The notes under the pieces are model-generated. The model saw nothing but the letters and a program-made list of their open reading frames with translations. It did no database searches and was not told the origin of the DNA. Of a DNA stretch of 59,701 nt, positions 51,018 to 59,383 are shown piece after piece (within the stretch, counting starts at the first letter, position 1; each line of letters opens with the position of its first letter). This DNA is from Streptomyces carpinensis (GTDB taxonomy: Bacteria; Actinomycetota; Actinomycetes; Streptomycetales; Streptomycetaceae): assembly GCF_002154505.1 (NCBI RefSeq), contig NZ_MUBM01000035.1, forward strand, positions 1 through 59,701, read 5' to 3'. The position numbers and the translations under genes were made by a program.

Positions 51018-51147
51018 CCGGACGCGGGACGGAGGACCGGAAACCTGATACCGAGCGCCGACAGGCCTGCACACTGGGTGTCCTCGGAGCGCGACCGAGC
51101 GGCCGGCGACGATCGCCGGTCATCCACACTCTCGACACAAGGACACC

Positions 51148-51876
51148 ATGCATCACTTCGGCATCCTGGCACACAGCACGGGAGGCGCGGCGCTCAACTT
51201 CCTGGCCTACTGCGAGGAGGGCTTCAAGCGGACGGGCCGCCATGTGCACCCGGACGTGACATTGGACTACATCGCCTTCGGCCACAGCATGGCGGCCTGG
51301 GACTCCGGTGACCACGACGCGGTCAGACGCACCCTCGCCGTGAGCGTGGACCGGTTGGCCCGCGCCGGCGCGGCGTTCTTCGCCTGCCCGGACAACACCG
51401 CCCACCTGGCCCTGGAGCGCCCCGGCCCCGACCTCGCCCTGCCGGGCCTGCACATCGCCGAGGTGGTCGCCGAGCAGGCCGCCCGAGAGGGCCACAGCCG
51501 GGTCGCCGTACTCGGCACGAAGTACACCATGGACGGGCCGATCCATCCGCGCGCGCTCGCCGCGCGCCGGATCGCCGCGGAACTGCCCGAACCGGCCGAC
51601 CGAGAGGTGCTCGACCGGATCATCTTCGACGAGCTGGTCAGAGGGGTGCTCACCGACGCCTCGCGTCAGGAGTACCTTCGGGTGATCAGCGGGTTGGCCG
51701 AGCGGGGCTGCGACGCCGTCGCACTCGTGTGCACGGAGATCCCCCTCCTGGTGACGCCCGAGGTCTCGCCGCTGCCCACGCTCGACTCCACTCGCCTCCT
51801 GGCCGAAGCGGCCTACGAGGTGGCCGTCGGGGAGCGGGCGCTGCCCTCCTGGCGCGGTGGGCCGTACAGCACCTGA
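51148..51876 (+). CDS. Aspartate/glutamate racemase-family protein
   Basis: This 242-residue protein of the two-cysteine PLP-independent racemase group starts HHFGILAHSTGGAALNFLAY. Catalytic cysteines lie in FFACPDNTAHLAL and in VALVCTEIPLLVTPE, and a second-domain stretch GHSRVAVLGTKYTMDGPIHP is typical. It may racemise an amino acid such as aspartate or act on a related acid. The ATG at 51148 gives the normal length. It precedes the YciI-like gene by 74 bp. Confidence 0.9.
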   Translation: MHHFGILAHSTGGAALNFLAYCEEGFKRTGRHVHPDVTLDYIAFGHSMAAWDSGDHDAVRRTLAVSVDRLARAGAAFFACPDNTAHLALERPGPDLALPGLHIAEVVAEQAAREGHSRVAVLGTKYTMDGPIHPRALAARRIAAELPEPADREVLDRIIFDELVRGVLTDASRQEYLRVISGLAERGCDAVALVCTEIPLLVTPEVSPLPTLDSTRLLAEAAYEVAVGERALPSWRGGPYST

Positions 51877-51950
51877 CCGCGAACCGCACCCGCCGGCGCA
51901 CGACAATCCGGTGGCTTCGCCTGTGCGCGGGGTGCTAGAAGACTGTGACC

Positions 51951-52505
51951 ATGGAGTACTTCTGCTACCACCGTGATCGGCCCGGTTCCGCGGCCTTGCG
52001 CCACGAGTTGGTCGAAGAGCACTGGTCCTACATGGACCGGTACGCGAAGGAGCTGATCGCCCGCGGTCCGACCTTCGCCGACGACGGGGACACGCCCACC
52101 GGCAGTGTGCACATCGTCGACCTGCCGGATCCCGCCGCCGCCCGGGCGTTCGCCTTCGACGAGCCGAACTATCAGGCGGGCGCGTACCGGGACGTGATGG
52201 TGCGCCGCTGGCGCAACACGCTCGGGCGCACCATGTGGGACTTCCCCGGTGGCCGGACCGGCGGCAACCGGTACCTGGTGCTCGGCCTCGGCTCGGGGCA
52301 CGCCCCCGCCGACCTCGCTCTGCCGCGCGAGCGGGACGGGTTGATCGCGTACGGGCCACTGCTGTCCGACGACGGCACCACCTGGCTGGGTACGGCGGTG
52401 CTGATCCGGGCGTCGGACCCGGATACGGCACGCGCCGTCCTGACCCCGAACCGGTACGCCGGCATCGAGGTCCACAACTGGCAGTTCGGCGGGCGGCCGT
52501 CATGA
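51951..52505 (+). CDS. Two-domain YciI-like protein
   Basis: This 184-residue protein has an N-terminal YciI/ferredoxin-like domain: EYFCYHRDRPGSAALRHELV, HWSYMDRYAKELIARGPTFA, then SVHIVDLPDPAAARAFAFDE and NYQAGAYRDVMVRRW. A second half repeats the fold (RYLVLGLGSGHAP, DGLIAYGPLLSDDGTTWLGT, AVLIRASDPDTARAVLTPNR). His-Asp-type residues of YciI are only partly kept. The role is unknown; such proteins are often annotated as dehydrogenase- or peroxidase-like accessory proteins. ATG 51951 is preferred to GTG 51945. Confidence 0.85.
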   Translation: MEYFCYHRDRPGSAALRHELVEEHWSYMDRYAKELIARGPTFADDGDTPTGSVHIVDLPDPAAARAFAFDEPNYQAGAYRDVMVRRWRNTLGRTMWDFPGGRTGGNRYLVLGLGSGHAPADLALPRERDGLIAYGPLLSDDGTTWLGTAVLIRASDPDTARAVLTPNRYAGIEVHNWQFGGRPS

Positions 52506-52596
52506 ACCGAGGACGTCCGAACGCCGGGCATCGCCAGGGTTTTTCGTTTGGATCAGGGCAGACCCCGCGAGCCCGGCATGATCCGGACGAGAGGTC

Positions 52597-53409
52597 CTAG
52601 TCCCACCAGAACGACCAGTGAGTCCGCCCCGCAAGTCCCGCGGCGTACTCGGGAAACGGTGTGGGCGGGTCGTCGACGATGTTGTCCGCGGTCGACAGCA
52701 CGTGCTCCAGGGCGAGCAGTTGGGTCTGTGCCGGGTCCGCGGGCGGGCGTGCGACCGAGACGTGCAGCTCACCGCCGCACACTCCCAACACCCGTGCGCC
52801 GTAGCGGTCCTCCCAGCTGCGCAGCAGCGAGCAGAGCAAGGGCAGTGGTGCTTCCGCGTCCAGGCCGAGCAACGCCAAGGCGTCACTGCTGCGCGAGGCG
52901 GGGACGAGAACGAGGCGGGAGCGGACCGGACCGAACCGGCCCGTGCCGATGAGCGAGGCGAGCGTTCTCGCCGCGGCCTCCTCGGGCGTAGGGTCGGTGG
53001 GCGTCACGGGCATCGATGGGGCCATGCCCGGCCACCGGTCGAAGGGCGGCCCCGGGTCGTGCGGCCATGGCGCGACTCCTTCGGGAACCGGGTCCGGCGT
53101 CGGATCCGTCCAGAAGGGAAGCCTTCTGCGGCGGTACTCGGCGAAGTCGGCCGCCAGCACGTCCGGCAAGGAGACGGCGTCGACCTGTTCCAGGTCCAGC
53201 GCCGTGTCCGGGGACGGGCAGCCCAGGAGCGGAACCAGTCCGGTCGCCTTCCGCTCGCCCAGCAGGCGGGACCACAACCGCTGGAGGTCTTCAGGGCACT
53301 CGTCGGAGACCCACACCTGCACCTGGCCACAGGGCAGGGTCCGACCGGGAGGCAATCCATGAGGCGGTGTCAGGACCATGCGCCGAACTGTAGGGCGTGC
53401 CTCTGACAT
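52597..53409 (-). CDS. DUF4253 family protein
   Basis: This 270-residue cytoplasmic protein ends in the DUF4253 signature: SWEDRYGARVLGVCGGELHV, VARPP and, at the very end, HWSFWWD. The N-terminal half is more variable. DUF4253 proteins are found in actinobacteria near immunity or SUKH-like genes, but here no toxin is visible. ATG 53409 or ATG 53379 may be the start; neither has a clear ribosome site. It is divergent from the flavodoxin-like gene. Confidence 0.85.
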   Translation of the reverse strand: MSEARPTVRRMVLTPPHGLPPGRTLPCGQVQVWVSDECPEDLQRLWSRLLGERKATGLVPLLGCPSPDTALDLEQVDAVSLPDVLAADFAEYRRRRLPFWTDPTPDPVPEGVAPWPHDPGPPFDRWPGMAPSMPVTPTDPTPEEAAARTLASLIGTGRFGPVRSRLVLVPASRSSDALALLGLDAEAPLPLLCSLLRSWEDRYGARVLGVCGGELHVSVARPPADPAQTQLLALEHVLSTADNIVDDPPTPFPEYAAGLAGRTHWSFWWD

Positions 53410-53462
53410 CGGAGTCGGCCGGTTGTTGCGGCCGCAGGGGTCGTCGGGGCAGGGTTCGGGGT

Positions 53463-53915
53463 GTGGCTACCTTGCTGATCGTGCACCATACGCCGTCGCC
53501 GAAGTGCCAGGCGCTGTTCGAGGCCGTCGTCGCGGGTGCGACGGCGCCGGAGATCGAGGGCGTACGGGTGGTGCGGCGGGCGGCGCTGGCCGCGACGGCT
53601 TCCGACGTGCTGGCCGCCGACGGCTATCTGCTGGGCACCCCGGCGAACCTCGGCTACATGTCGGGTGCCCTCAAGCACTTCTTCGACCAGATCTACTACC
53701 CGTGCCTGGACACCACGCGTGGCCGGCCGTTCGGCTTCTACGTCCACGGGGGCAACGACGTGACGGGAGCGGTACGGGGGATCGAGTCGATCACGACGGG
53801 CCTGGGCTGGCGACGAGCGGCGGATGCGGTGACCGTGACCGGCGAGCCGGACAAGACCGACACCGAGGCGTGCTGGGAACTGGGCGCGACGGTCGCGGCA
53901 GGTCTGACGGCCTGA
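53463..53915 (+). CDS. Flavodoxin-like NAD(P)H-dependent oxidoreductase
   Basis: This 150-residue protein has the flavodoxin fold: VATLLIVHHTPSPKCQALFE is the phosphate loop with SP-x-C in place of the usual SxTG, GYLLGTPANLGYMSGALKHF is the FMN-contact loop, and GFYVHGGNDVTGAVRGIESI follows. It likely transfers electrons to a small quinone-like or other acceptor. GTG 53463 is preferred, since the upstream extension is Arg/Gly-rich and runs into the divergent DUF4253 gene. A strong hairpin terminator follows. Confidence 0.88.
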   Translation: MATLLIVHHTPSPKCQALFEAVVAGATAPEIEGVRVVRRAALAATASDVLAADGYLLGTPANLGYMSGALKHFFDQIYYPCLDTTRGRPFGFYVHGGNDVTGAVRGIESITTGLGWRRAADAVTVTGEPDKTDTEACWELGATVAAGLTA

Positions 53916-53959
53916 TCCCGCCGCCCTCGCCGACCCCTGCTCGCACAGAGGACGAAACG

Positions 53960-53994
53960 GGCCCCTGGCCGGCGGCGGGCGCCGGCCAGGGGCC
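53960..53994. terminator. Bidirectional terminator between flavodoxin-like and phosphoesterase genes
   Basis: GGCCCCTGGCCGGC (53960-53973) pairs with GCCGGCCAGGGGCC (53981-53994) around a 7-base loop. It lies between convergent genes ending at 53915 and 54014. Confidence 0.88.
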
Positions 53995-54013
53995 GTGAGG
54001 GGGTGAGCCTACG

Positions 54014-56761
54014 TCAGCCGTCGGACTCCGACGACGGGATGTAGGCGCCCGGCACGTCCTTCGGCGCGTAGATCTTCTTCTCGCCGGGGTACGGCTTCGT
54101 CCAGTTGTGCGTCTCGTACCACGTGAGGTGGTTCATCTGCGCAGGGTTGGCGTAGTCGGGCACCGCGCCCGGCCCGGTCAGCTTCTGCTTCGACTTCCAC
54201 TGGTCCCATTGGCCCGCGAGCTGCTGCTTGTCCGCGGGCACCTTCGACGACGGCACGGCCGCCGCCTTGGGGTCCTGCGGCGCGGGGGTGTCCACACCGC
54301 AGGAAGGCGGGGTCTTCAGACCGTCGGTCAGCGAGGTCCGGTTGGGCAGCGCCGTGAAGGGCGTGTAGTCGGGCTTGGTGGTGAACGCCCCGGCCATCGG
54401 GGTGGCCGCGCTGTCCTTCTGGTTCATCGGCTTGATCCCGAGGATCTGCTCGATGGTGCGGATCATCGTGATCTGCGAGTAGTAGCGGCTGTCGACCTTG
54501 CCGTGCTGGGCCCAGGGGCTGATGACCTGGATCGGCGCACGGTGGCCGTCGACGTGGTCGAGACCGGCCTGGGAGTCGTCCTCGACGACGAAGATCGCCG
54601 AGTCCTTCCAGTACTTGCTGTGCGTGATCTCGTCGACCATCTTGCCGACCGCGAGGTCGTTGTCCGCGACCTGAGCCGCTGCGCTCGCCGGGCCACCGGT
54701 GTGGTCGTTGGAGAGCCAGAACATGTTCAGGTTGGCCGGACCGTTCTTCTCGAAGTCCTGCTTCCAGATCTGGTACTTGTAGACGTCCGGGACACTGGTG
54801 TCGAACATCGGGAAGCCGGGCACCGACACGTCGTTGAGCGACGGGATGGCCGAGCCCGTCTGTATCGGGTAGGCCGTCTTCTGGCCGGTCGACTCCATGT
54901 TCTTGGCGTCGCAGTACAGGTTCTGCCAGGTGGCGCCGGCCGGCTTGCTCTCGATCGACTGGAACTCGCCGAAGTCCCGTACGGTCTTCCCGGCCGCCTG
55001 CGCACCGGTCCAGATGAAGCCGGACTTCTGGTGGCCGAGTGCGTCGTTCTCGGTGTCGTAGCTGCGCGCGTACTCACCCGCCGAGGACTCGGTGTACTCC
55101 GGGTCGTCGGCCTGCATCAGCCAGTTGTGACCCTCGGCGGAGTTCGTGCCGATGTCGTAGGTGTTGTCGTACAGCCCGAACTGCTTGGCCAGCGCGTGCT
55201 GGTTCGGCGTCACGTTCTCGCCGAACTGCGTCACGGACGGGTCGCCGTTGCCCTGGGGGATGTCACCGAAGACCTGGTCGTAGGTCCGGTTCTCCTTGAC
55301 GATCATGAAGACGTGCTTGATCGTCGAAGGATCGCCGAGCTTCACCGGGACCGGCACCGGCTTCGCCTTGCCCTTGCCGTTGGACGTCTTGACCGAGCCG
55401 GCGTTCCAGCCGTTCTGCTGGAAGACCTTGGCCGTCTCGGACCTGATGACGCTGTCGTCGGGCAGCGTGAACCGCGTCAGGCTCGAGGTCGTGTCGTGGG
55501 TGCCGTGTCCACCGGCGGTGGTGGGACGACGGGCGTCGACACCACGGGTGTTGGAGACCAGCACCTGCTTGCCGACGGTCGTGATCTCCGCGGGGAAGTA
55601 GTCGGTCGGGAGGAGGCCGACGTAGCTCACCGGCTCCAGCGGGCTCTTGTACCGGTAGACGGCGACGGCGTTGGCGCGGCCCAGCGTCACCAGCAGGCGG
55701 CCGTCGTCGGTGAGCGTCACCGCGTTGGGCTCGTAGCCGACCTTCGCCTCCGGCCACGGCTGGGTGCTGATGGTCTGCACGACCTTGTTCTTGTCGGTGT
55801 CGATGACCGACACGTTGTTGTCGGCGGTGTTGGTGACGAACAGCGCCTTGCCCTTGGCGTACAGGGCGGTCGGGTGCAGACCGACGTCGATGCTCGCAGG
55901 GGCGGCCTCCGGGTTCGACAGGTCGATGACGCTGACCGTGCCGGTGGTGGTGGCGCCGGTCTTCGGGTCGGCCGGCACCTGGGTGCCGTAGGAGTTGATG
56001 GTGGTCTCGCCCGGCTTGGCCGGGCGGCCGCCCTCGTTGCTGACGTAGAGCCGGTTGCCGACCTGGACCATGTCACGCGGGGCGTTGCCCACGCTCCAGC
56101 TCTGCTTGACGGCACCGGTCGCCGCGTCGATGGCGACCACCCGGTTCTGGCCGTTGACCGCGGAGTACACGGTGGAGCCGTCGGACGAGAACACCGCCTC
56201 GCCGACCAGCGCGTGCTTGGACCCGTCCGCGGGGATCGTGATCGACGTCGGGTTGCCGACAGTGCCGTCCGGGTTGACCGTGAACCTGGTGTAGCCGTCG
56301 GTCTGGCCCAGCCACAGCTGCTTGCCGTCGGGCGAGTACGTGGGGCCTTCCTGGCCCACGGAGTTGCTGCTCAGGCGCGGGGTCGACGACGCGGCGGTGC
56401 CGACGACCTGCTGCACCTTCCAGCTCTTGACGTCGACGATGGCCAGGGCGGCTCCACCGTCGGTGACCGAAGCCGCCATGTGCGTGCCGTCCGGGCTGAC
56501 CGAGGACGACATGATCTTGCCGTTGTCGATGACGAGGCGGTCACCGTACGGGGCGATGTACTGGTCACTGGAGATGACCTGGCCCTTGTCGGTGCTCTGG
56601 CCGACCTGGTCGGTGCCGAACTGGTGGGTCTGGGCGTAGCCGATGCCGGCCGTGGTGGCGAGGACGACCGCGGTGGCGGCTGCCGTGAGGGTGGTCCGGC
56701 GGCCGATGCGTCTGCCGAGAACGCGCGTCTCGGCAGACCGGCGCTGGCGTGTTACCTGCAT
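54014..56761 (-). CDS. Secreted beta-propeller/phosphoesterase protein
   Basis: This 915-residue exported protein has an N-terminus with RRIGRR followed by TTLTAAATAVVLATTAGIGY, a Tat-type signal. Residues from about 45 to 430 form YVTN-like beta-propeller repeats (PDGTHMAASVTDGGAALAIV; NVSVIDTDKNKVVQTISTQP). From about 490 an alkaline-phosphatase-superfamily phosphoesterase domain follows (IKHVFMIVKENRTYDQVFGD; MFWLSNDHTGG; AIFVVEDDSQAGLDHVDGHR). Such fusions act outside the cell on phosphate esters or phospholipids. It starts 4 bp after the ABC permease stop, so it is part of that operon. Confidence 0.92.
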   Translation of the reverse strand: MQVTRQRRSAETRVLGRRIGRRTTLTAAATAVVLATTAGIGYAQTHQFGTDQVGQSTDKGQVISSDQYIAPYGDRLVIDNGKIMSSSVSPDGTHMAASVTDGGAALAIVDVKSWKVQQVVGTAASSTPRLSSNSVGQEGPTYSPDGKQLWLGQTDGYTRFTVNPDGTVGNPTSITIPADGSKHALVGEAVFSSDGSTVYSAVNGQNRVVAIDAATGAVKQSWSVGNAPRDMVQVGNRLYVSNEGGRPAKPGETTINSYGTQVPADPKTGATTTGTVSVIDLSNPEAAPASIDVGLHPTALYAKGKALFVTNTADNNVSVIDTDKNKVVQTISTQPWPEAKVGYEPNAVTLTDDGRLLVTLGRANAVAVYRYKSPLEPVSYVGLLPTDYFPAEITTVGKQVLVSNTRGVDARRPTTAGGHGTHDTTSSLTRFTLPDDSVIRSETAKVFQQNGWNAGSVKTSNGKGKAKPVPVPVKLGDPSTIKHVFMIVKENRTYDQVFGDIPQGNGDPSVTQFGENVTPNQHALAKQFGLYDNTYDIGTNSAEGHNWLMQADDPEYTESSAGEYARSYDTENDALGHQKSGFIWTGAQAAGKTVRDFGEFQSIESKPAGATWQNLYCDAKNMESTGQKTAYPIQTGSAIPSLNDVSVPGFPMFDTSVPDVYKYQIWKQDFEKNGPANLNMFWLSNDHTGGPASAAAQVADNDLAVGKMVDEITHSKYWKDSAIFVVEDDSQAGLDHVDGHRAPIQVISPWAQHGKVDSRYYSQITMIRTIEQILGIKPMNQKDSAATPMAGAFTTKPDYTPFTALPNRTSLTDGLKTPPSCGVDTPAPQDPKAAAVPSSKVPADKQQLAGQWDQWKSKQKLTGPGAVPDYANPAQMNHLTWYETHNWTKPYPGEKKIYAPKDVPGAYIPSSESDG

Positions 56762-56765
56762 GGGG

Positions 56766-58133
56766 TCATCCCTTCGAGGTGCGAAGAAGCTCGACGTTGC
56801 CGTCGAACTGCCAAAGTGGGTTCGGTGCGTCCCCGGTCGGGGTCCGCACCAGGAAGTAGCCGTTCACTTCCTTCGGTCCGTCGCCGTCGGCGACGAACCG
56901 CCCGTCTGAGGTGACGTCGAGTTGGTAGATGGCCGTGCCGGTGGCCTCGACGTCGGGGAGATGCCACGAGACGACGCAGCGCCAGTCGTTGCCGGGGCCC
57001 TCGGCGGCGACCTTGACGCTGCCCTTGCTGCACGTCGCCGTGGCCTTCAGCTGCGCTTCGGTGACGTGAGGACGGTTCAGCTGGTCGGTCTGCATGCGAT
57101 AGAGGTGGGCGAACGCCGTGGCGACCGAGCGCTGCACCTTGTCCTGCGAGATCCCGGAGCCCGAGGCCGGGGCTGTGGTCGTCGCGGCGATGACCGCGAC
57201 GCCCGCGGCGACCAGCCCGGCGAGCGGCAGGACTCCGGCGGTGAGCGCGCGGCGCCCGGAGCCGTCGTCGGTCAGGTTGGTGAAGTCGCGCCGCAGGAAG
57301 AGCAGGTACGCCAGCGCCGTCGCGATCAGGGCCCACACCAGGCTGACCACGACGCCGATCAGCAGCGGGCCGAGCTGTGCCGGGTCGGTGAACAGGCCGT
57401 TCCAGGCGATGAAGGCGTAGCCGGGCAGGGCGAGTCGCACGGCGACGGGCAGCGGCAGCATCTGGGCGAGTTGCATCGTGAGCGCGACGAGCGCGGGCAG
57501 CAGCAGTCCCATCGGGGAGCGCCCCAGCACGACGGAGCCGAGCAGTCCGATCGCGACGAGGGCCAGCGTCGGGGCGAGCACGCAGACCCAGGCGAGCAGG
57601 ACCTTGATCGCGGCGTCCGACGGCGTCAGCAGATGGCCGTCGAGGCCGACCAGCGGATGGTTTCCCACCGTCACGAGGCCGCCGGCCGCGCTGGAGCAGG
57701 CCAGCCCGGCCACGAGCAGCAGCAGGACGGTGAGGCCGGCGACCACCTTCGCCACGAAGATTCGCCGAGGCGAGCGGACCGCCACGAGCAACTGGCGCCA
57801 GGTGCCGAGCCGGTCCTCGCAGGCGAACACGTCACCGGCCACCATCGAGGTCAGCAGCGGGAGCGCCCAGGCCCCGGCGAAACCGAGCATCACCAGCGGG
57901 CCGGCCCACCCGGAGGCGTGCATCCAGCGCCCGAAGAGGGTGTCCACGGGGAGCGTGGCCTGCTGGCTCACGCCGGCGACGAAGAGAGCAGGAGCGATCC
58001 AGCAGGCGAGGACCAGCAGGCGGATCCGCCACTGGGAGACGAGCTTGACCAGCTCGAAGCGGTAGCCGCGCGCCACCGAGACGCGGACGGTCCGGGCGCC
58101 GGAAGTGTGGTCGACGGCTACGGTCGCGGTCAT
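56766..58133 (-). CDS. ABC transporter permease with extracytoplasmic C-terminal domain
   Basis: This 455-residue protein has six to seven membrane segments in the first 310 residues (LLVLACWIAPALFVAGVSQQ; LTVLLLLVAGLACSSAAGGL; LALVAIGLLGSVVLGRSPMG) and one near 315-335 (GVLPLAGLVAAGVAVIAATT). About 115 residues follow that look extracytoplasmic (TFAHLYR-like, here ATAFAHLYRMQTDQLNRPHV, then NDWRCVVSWHLPDVEATGTA). The fused soluble tail is unusual for an ABC-2-type permease. It overlaps the ATPase gene by 4 bp (ATGA) and is followed 4 bp later by the phosphoesterase. It is an exporter of unknown substrate. Confidence 0.9.
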   Translation of the reverse strand: MTATVAVDHTSGARTVRVSVARGYRFELVKLVSQWRIRLLVLACWIAPALFVAGVSQQATLPVDTLFGRWMHASGWAGPLVMLGFAGAWALPLLTSMVAGDVFACEDRLGTWRQLLVAVRSPRRIFVAKVVAGLTVLLLLVAGLACSSAAGGLVTVGNHPLVGLDGHLLTPSDAAIKVLLAWVCVLAPTLALVAIGLLGSVVLGRSPMGLLLPALVALTMQLAQMLPLPVAVRLALPGYAFIAWNGLFTDPAQLGPLLIGVVVSLVWALIATALAYLLFLRRDFTNLTDDGSGRRALTAGVLPLAGLVAAGVAVIAATTTAPASGSGISQDKVQRSVATAFAHLYRMQTDQLNRPHVTEAQLKATATCSKGSVKVAAEGPGNDWRCVVSWHLPDVEATGTAIYQLDVTSDGRFVADGDGPKEVNGYFLVRTPTGDAPNPLWQFDGNVELLRTSKG

Positions 58134-59071
58134 CGGCCGGCCTCCTGCTGGTCGGTGAGGGCGAGGAACGCGGCCTCGAGCGGCGACATCACGGGTGCCA
58201 GTTCGCGCAACGCGACGCCCGCCTGCACGAGCCGCACCACCAGTTCGTCGAGCGCGGGCACCAGCGCGCGCACGACGAGCCCGTCCGCGCCGTGCCGGGC
58301 CCCGGCGCCCTCGACGACCCGGATCCCCGCGGTGTCGAGCGCAAGTTGGCGGGCGGCCTCGGGATCGGAGGTGAGCAGCCGGTAGTCCAGTTCGCGGTTC
58401 TCGGCGGCCAGCTTGCTCAGCGGGCCGGAGAAGACGACCCGTCCGGTGGCGATGATGGTGACCTCGGAGCACAGCGCCTCGAGGTCGTCCATGCGGTGGC
58501 TGGAGAGCACGACGCTTGTTCCGTCGGCCGCGAGCCGGGTGAGGACACCGTGTACGTGCCTCTTGCCGGCCGGGTCGAGGCCGTTGGACGGTTCGTCGAG
58601 CACGAGCAGCCGGGGCCTGGTGAGCAGGGCGGCGGCGAGGCCGAGCCGCTGACGCATGCCGAGGGAGAAGCCGCGGGCCCGGTCCTCGGCGACATGGGTG
58701 AGCCCGACCTGGTCGAGCACGTCGTCGATCTCCGTCGTCCGCGTGTCGTGGCCGCGCAGAGCGGCCAGTGCGGCGAGATTCTGCCGTGCGGTGAGCGAGG
58801 GATAGAGACCGGGCCCGTCGACGAAGCCGGCGACACCGTCGGGAGCGGCGAGCGCCCGCCCGACCGGCGTGCCCAGGATCTCGAGGCGGCCGCTGTCGGC
58901 GACGGCCAGGCCCAGCAGGAGGCCGAGCAACGTTGTCTTGCCGGCGCCGTTCGGTCCGACCAGACCGTGGATCTGTCCCTGCGCAACATCCAGATCGATG
59001 CCGTCGAGTGCCACGACATCCCCGAAACACCTGGTGATCCCGCGCGCCCGGATGGCGAGACGTGTGTCCAT
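58130..59071 (-). CDS. ABC transporter ATP-binding protein
   Basis: This 313-residue ATPase has Walker A in GLVGPNGAGKTTLLGLLLGL, the Q-loop region near GFVDGPGLYPSLTARQNLAA, signature GFSLGMRQRLGLAAALL and Walker B RLLVLDEPSNGLDPAGK. The H-loop is VVLSSHRMDDLEA. The last 90 or so residues form a C-terminal extension typical of ABC-2 exporters. It overlaps the permease gene by 4 bp and powers it. ATG 59071 is the first good start, with AAGGGG upstream. Confidence 0.95.
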   Translation of the reverse strand: MDTRLAIRARGITRCFGDVVALDGIDLDVAQGQIHGLVGPNGAGKTTLLGLLLGLAVADSGRLEILGTPVGRALAAPDGVAGFVDGPGLYPSLTARQNLAALAALRGHDTRTTEIDDVLDQVGLTHVAEDRARGFSLGMRQRLGLAAALLTRPRLLVLDEPSNGLDPAGKRHVHGVLTRLAADGTSVVLSSHRMDDLEALCSEVTIIATGRVVFSGPLSKLAAENRELDYRLLTSDPEAARQLALDTAGIRVVEGAGARHGADGLVVRALVPALDELVVRLVQAGVALRELAPVMSPLEAAFLALTDQQEAGR

Positions 59072-59321
59072 GAGCCCCTTCTACCGAAACCCTCAAGGAG
59101 GTTAGGGAGGGGACACAACGCAATCAGGAACGCTTGGTTGAACGATCACGGAACGGAAGACGATCGGCGTTCGCCCTCCGATGACCCGGAGGCCTCCTGA
59201 AGCTCCCGCAGTGGCTTCCGGTTTGAGGTCCCGTCAGGCCGGATGCGGTTCCAGCGGGTCTGACCAGGCTTGGATCGGGCGACGCGCCGAAGTTCGTGAC
59301 TCGGCGTCAGAGAATGCGAAA

Positions 59322-59360
59322 GGCCGGTGCCGGCAGCGGATGTCGCTGCCGGCACCGGCC
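59322..59360. terminator. Strong terminator after the transglycosylase gene
   Basis: GGCCGGTGCCGGCAGCG (59322-59338) pairs perfectly with CGCTGCCGGCACCGGCC (59344-59360), a 17-bp stem with a 5-base loop, 23 bp past the transglycosylase stop on the minus strand. The rest of 59072-59321 shows no gene and should include the ABC operon promoter. Confidence 0.9.
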
Positions 59361-59383
59361 CTGCGGTGCTGGGATGCGTCGAC

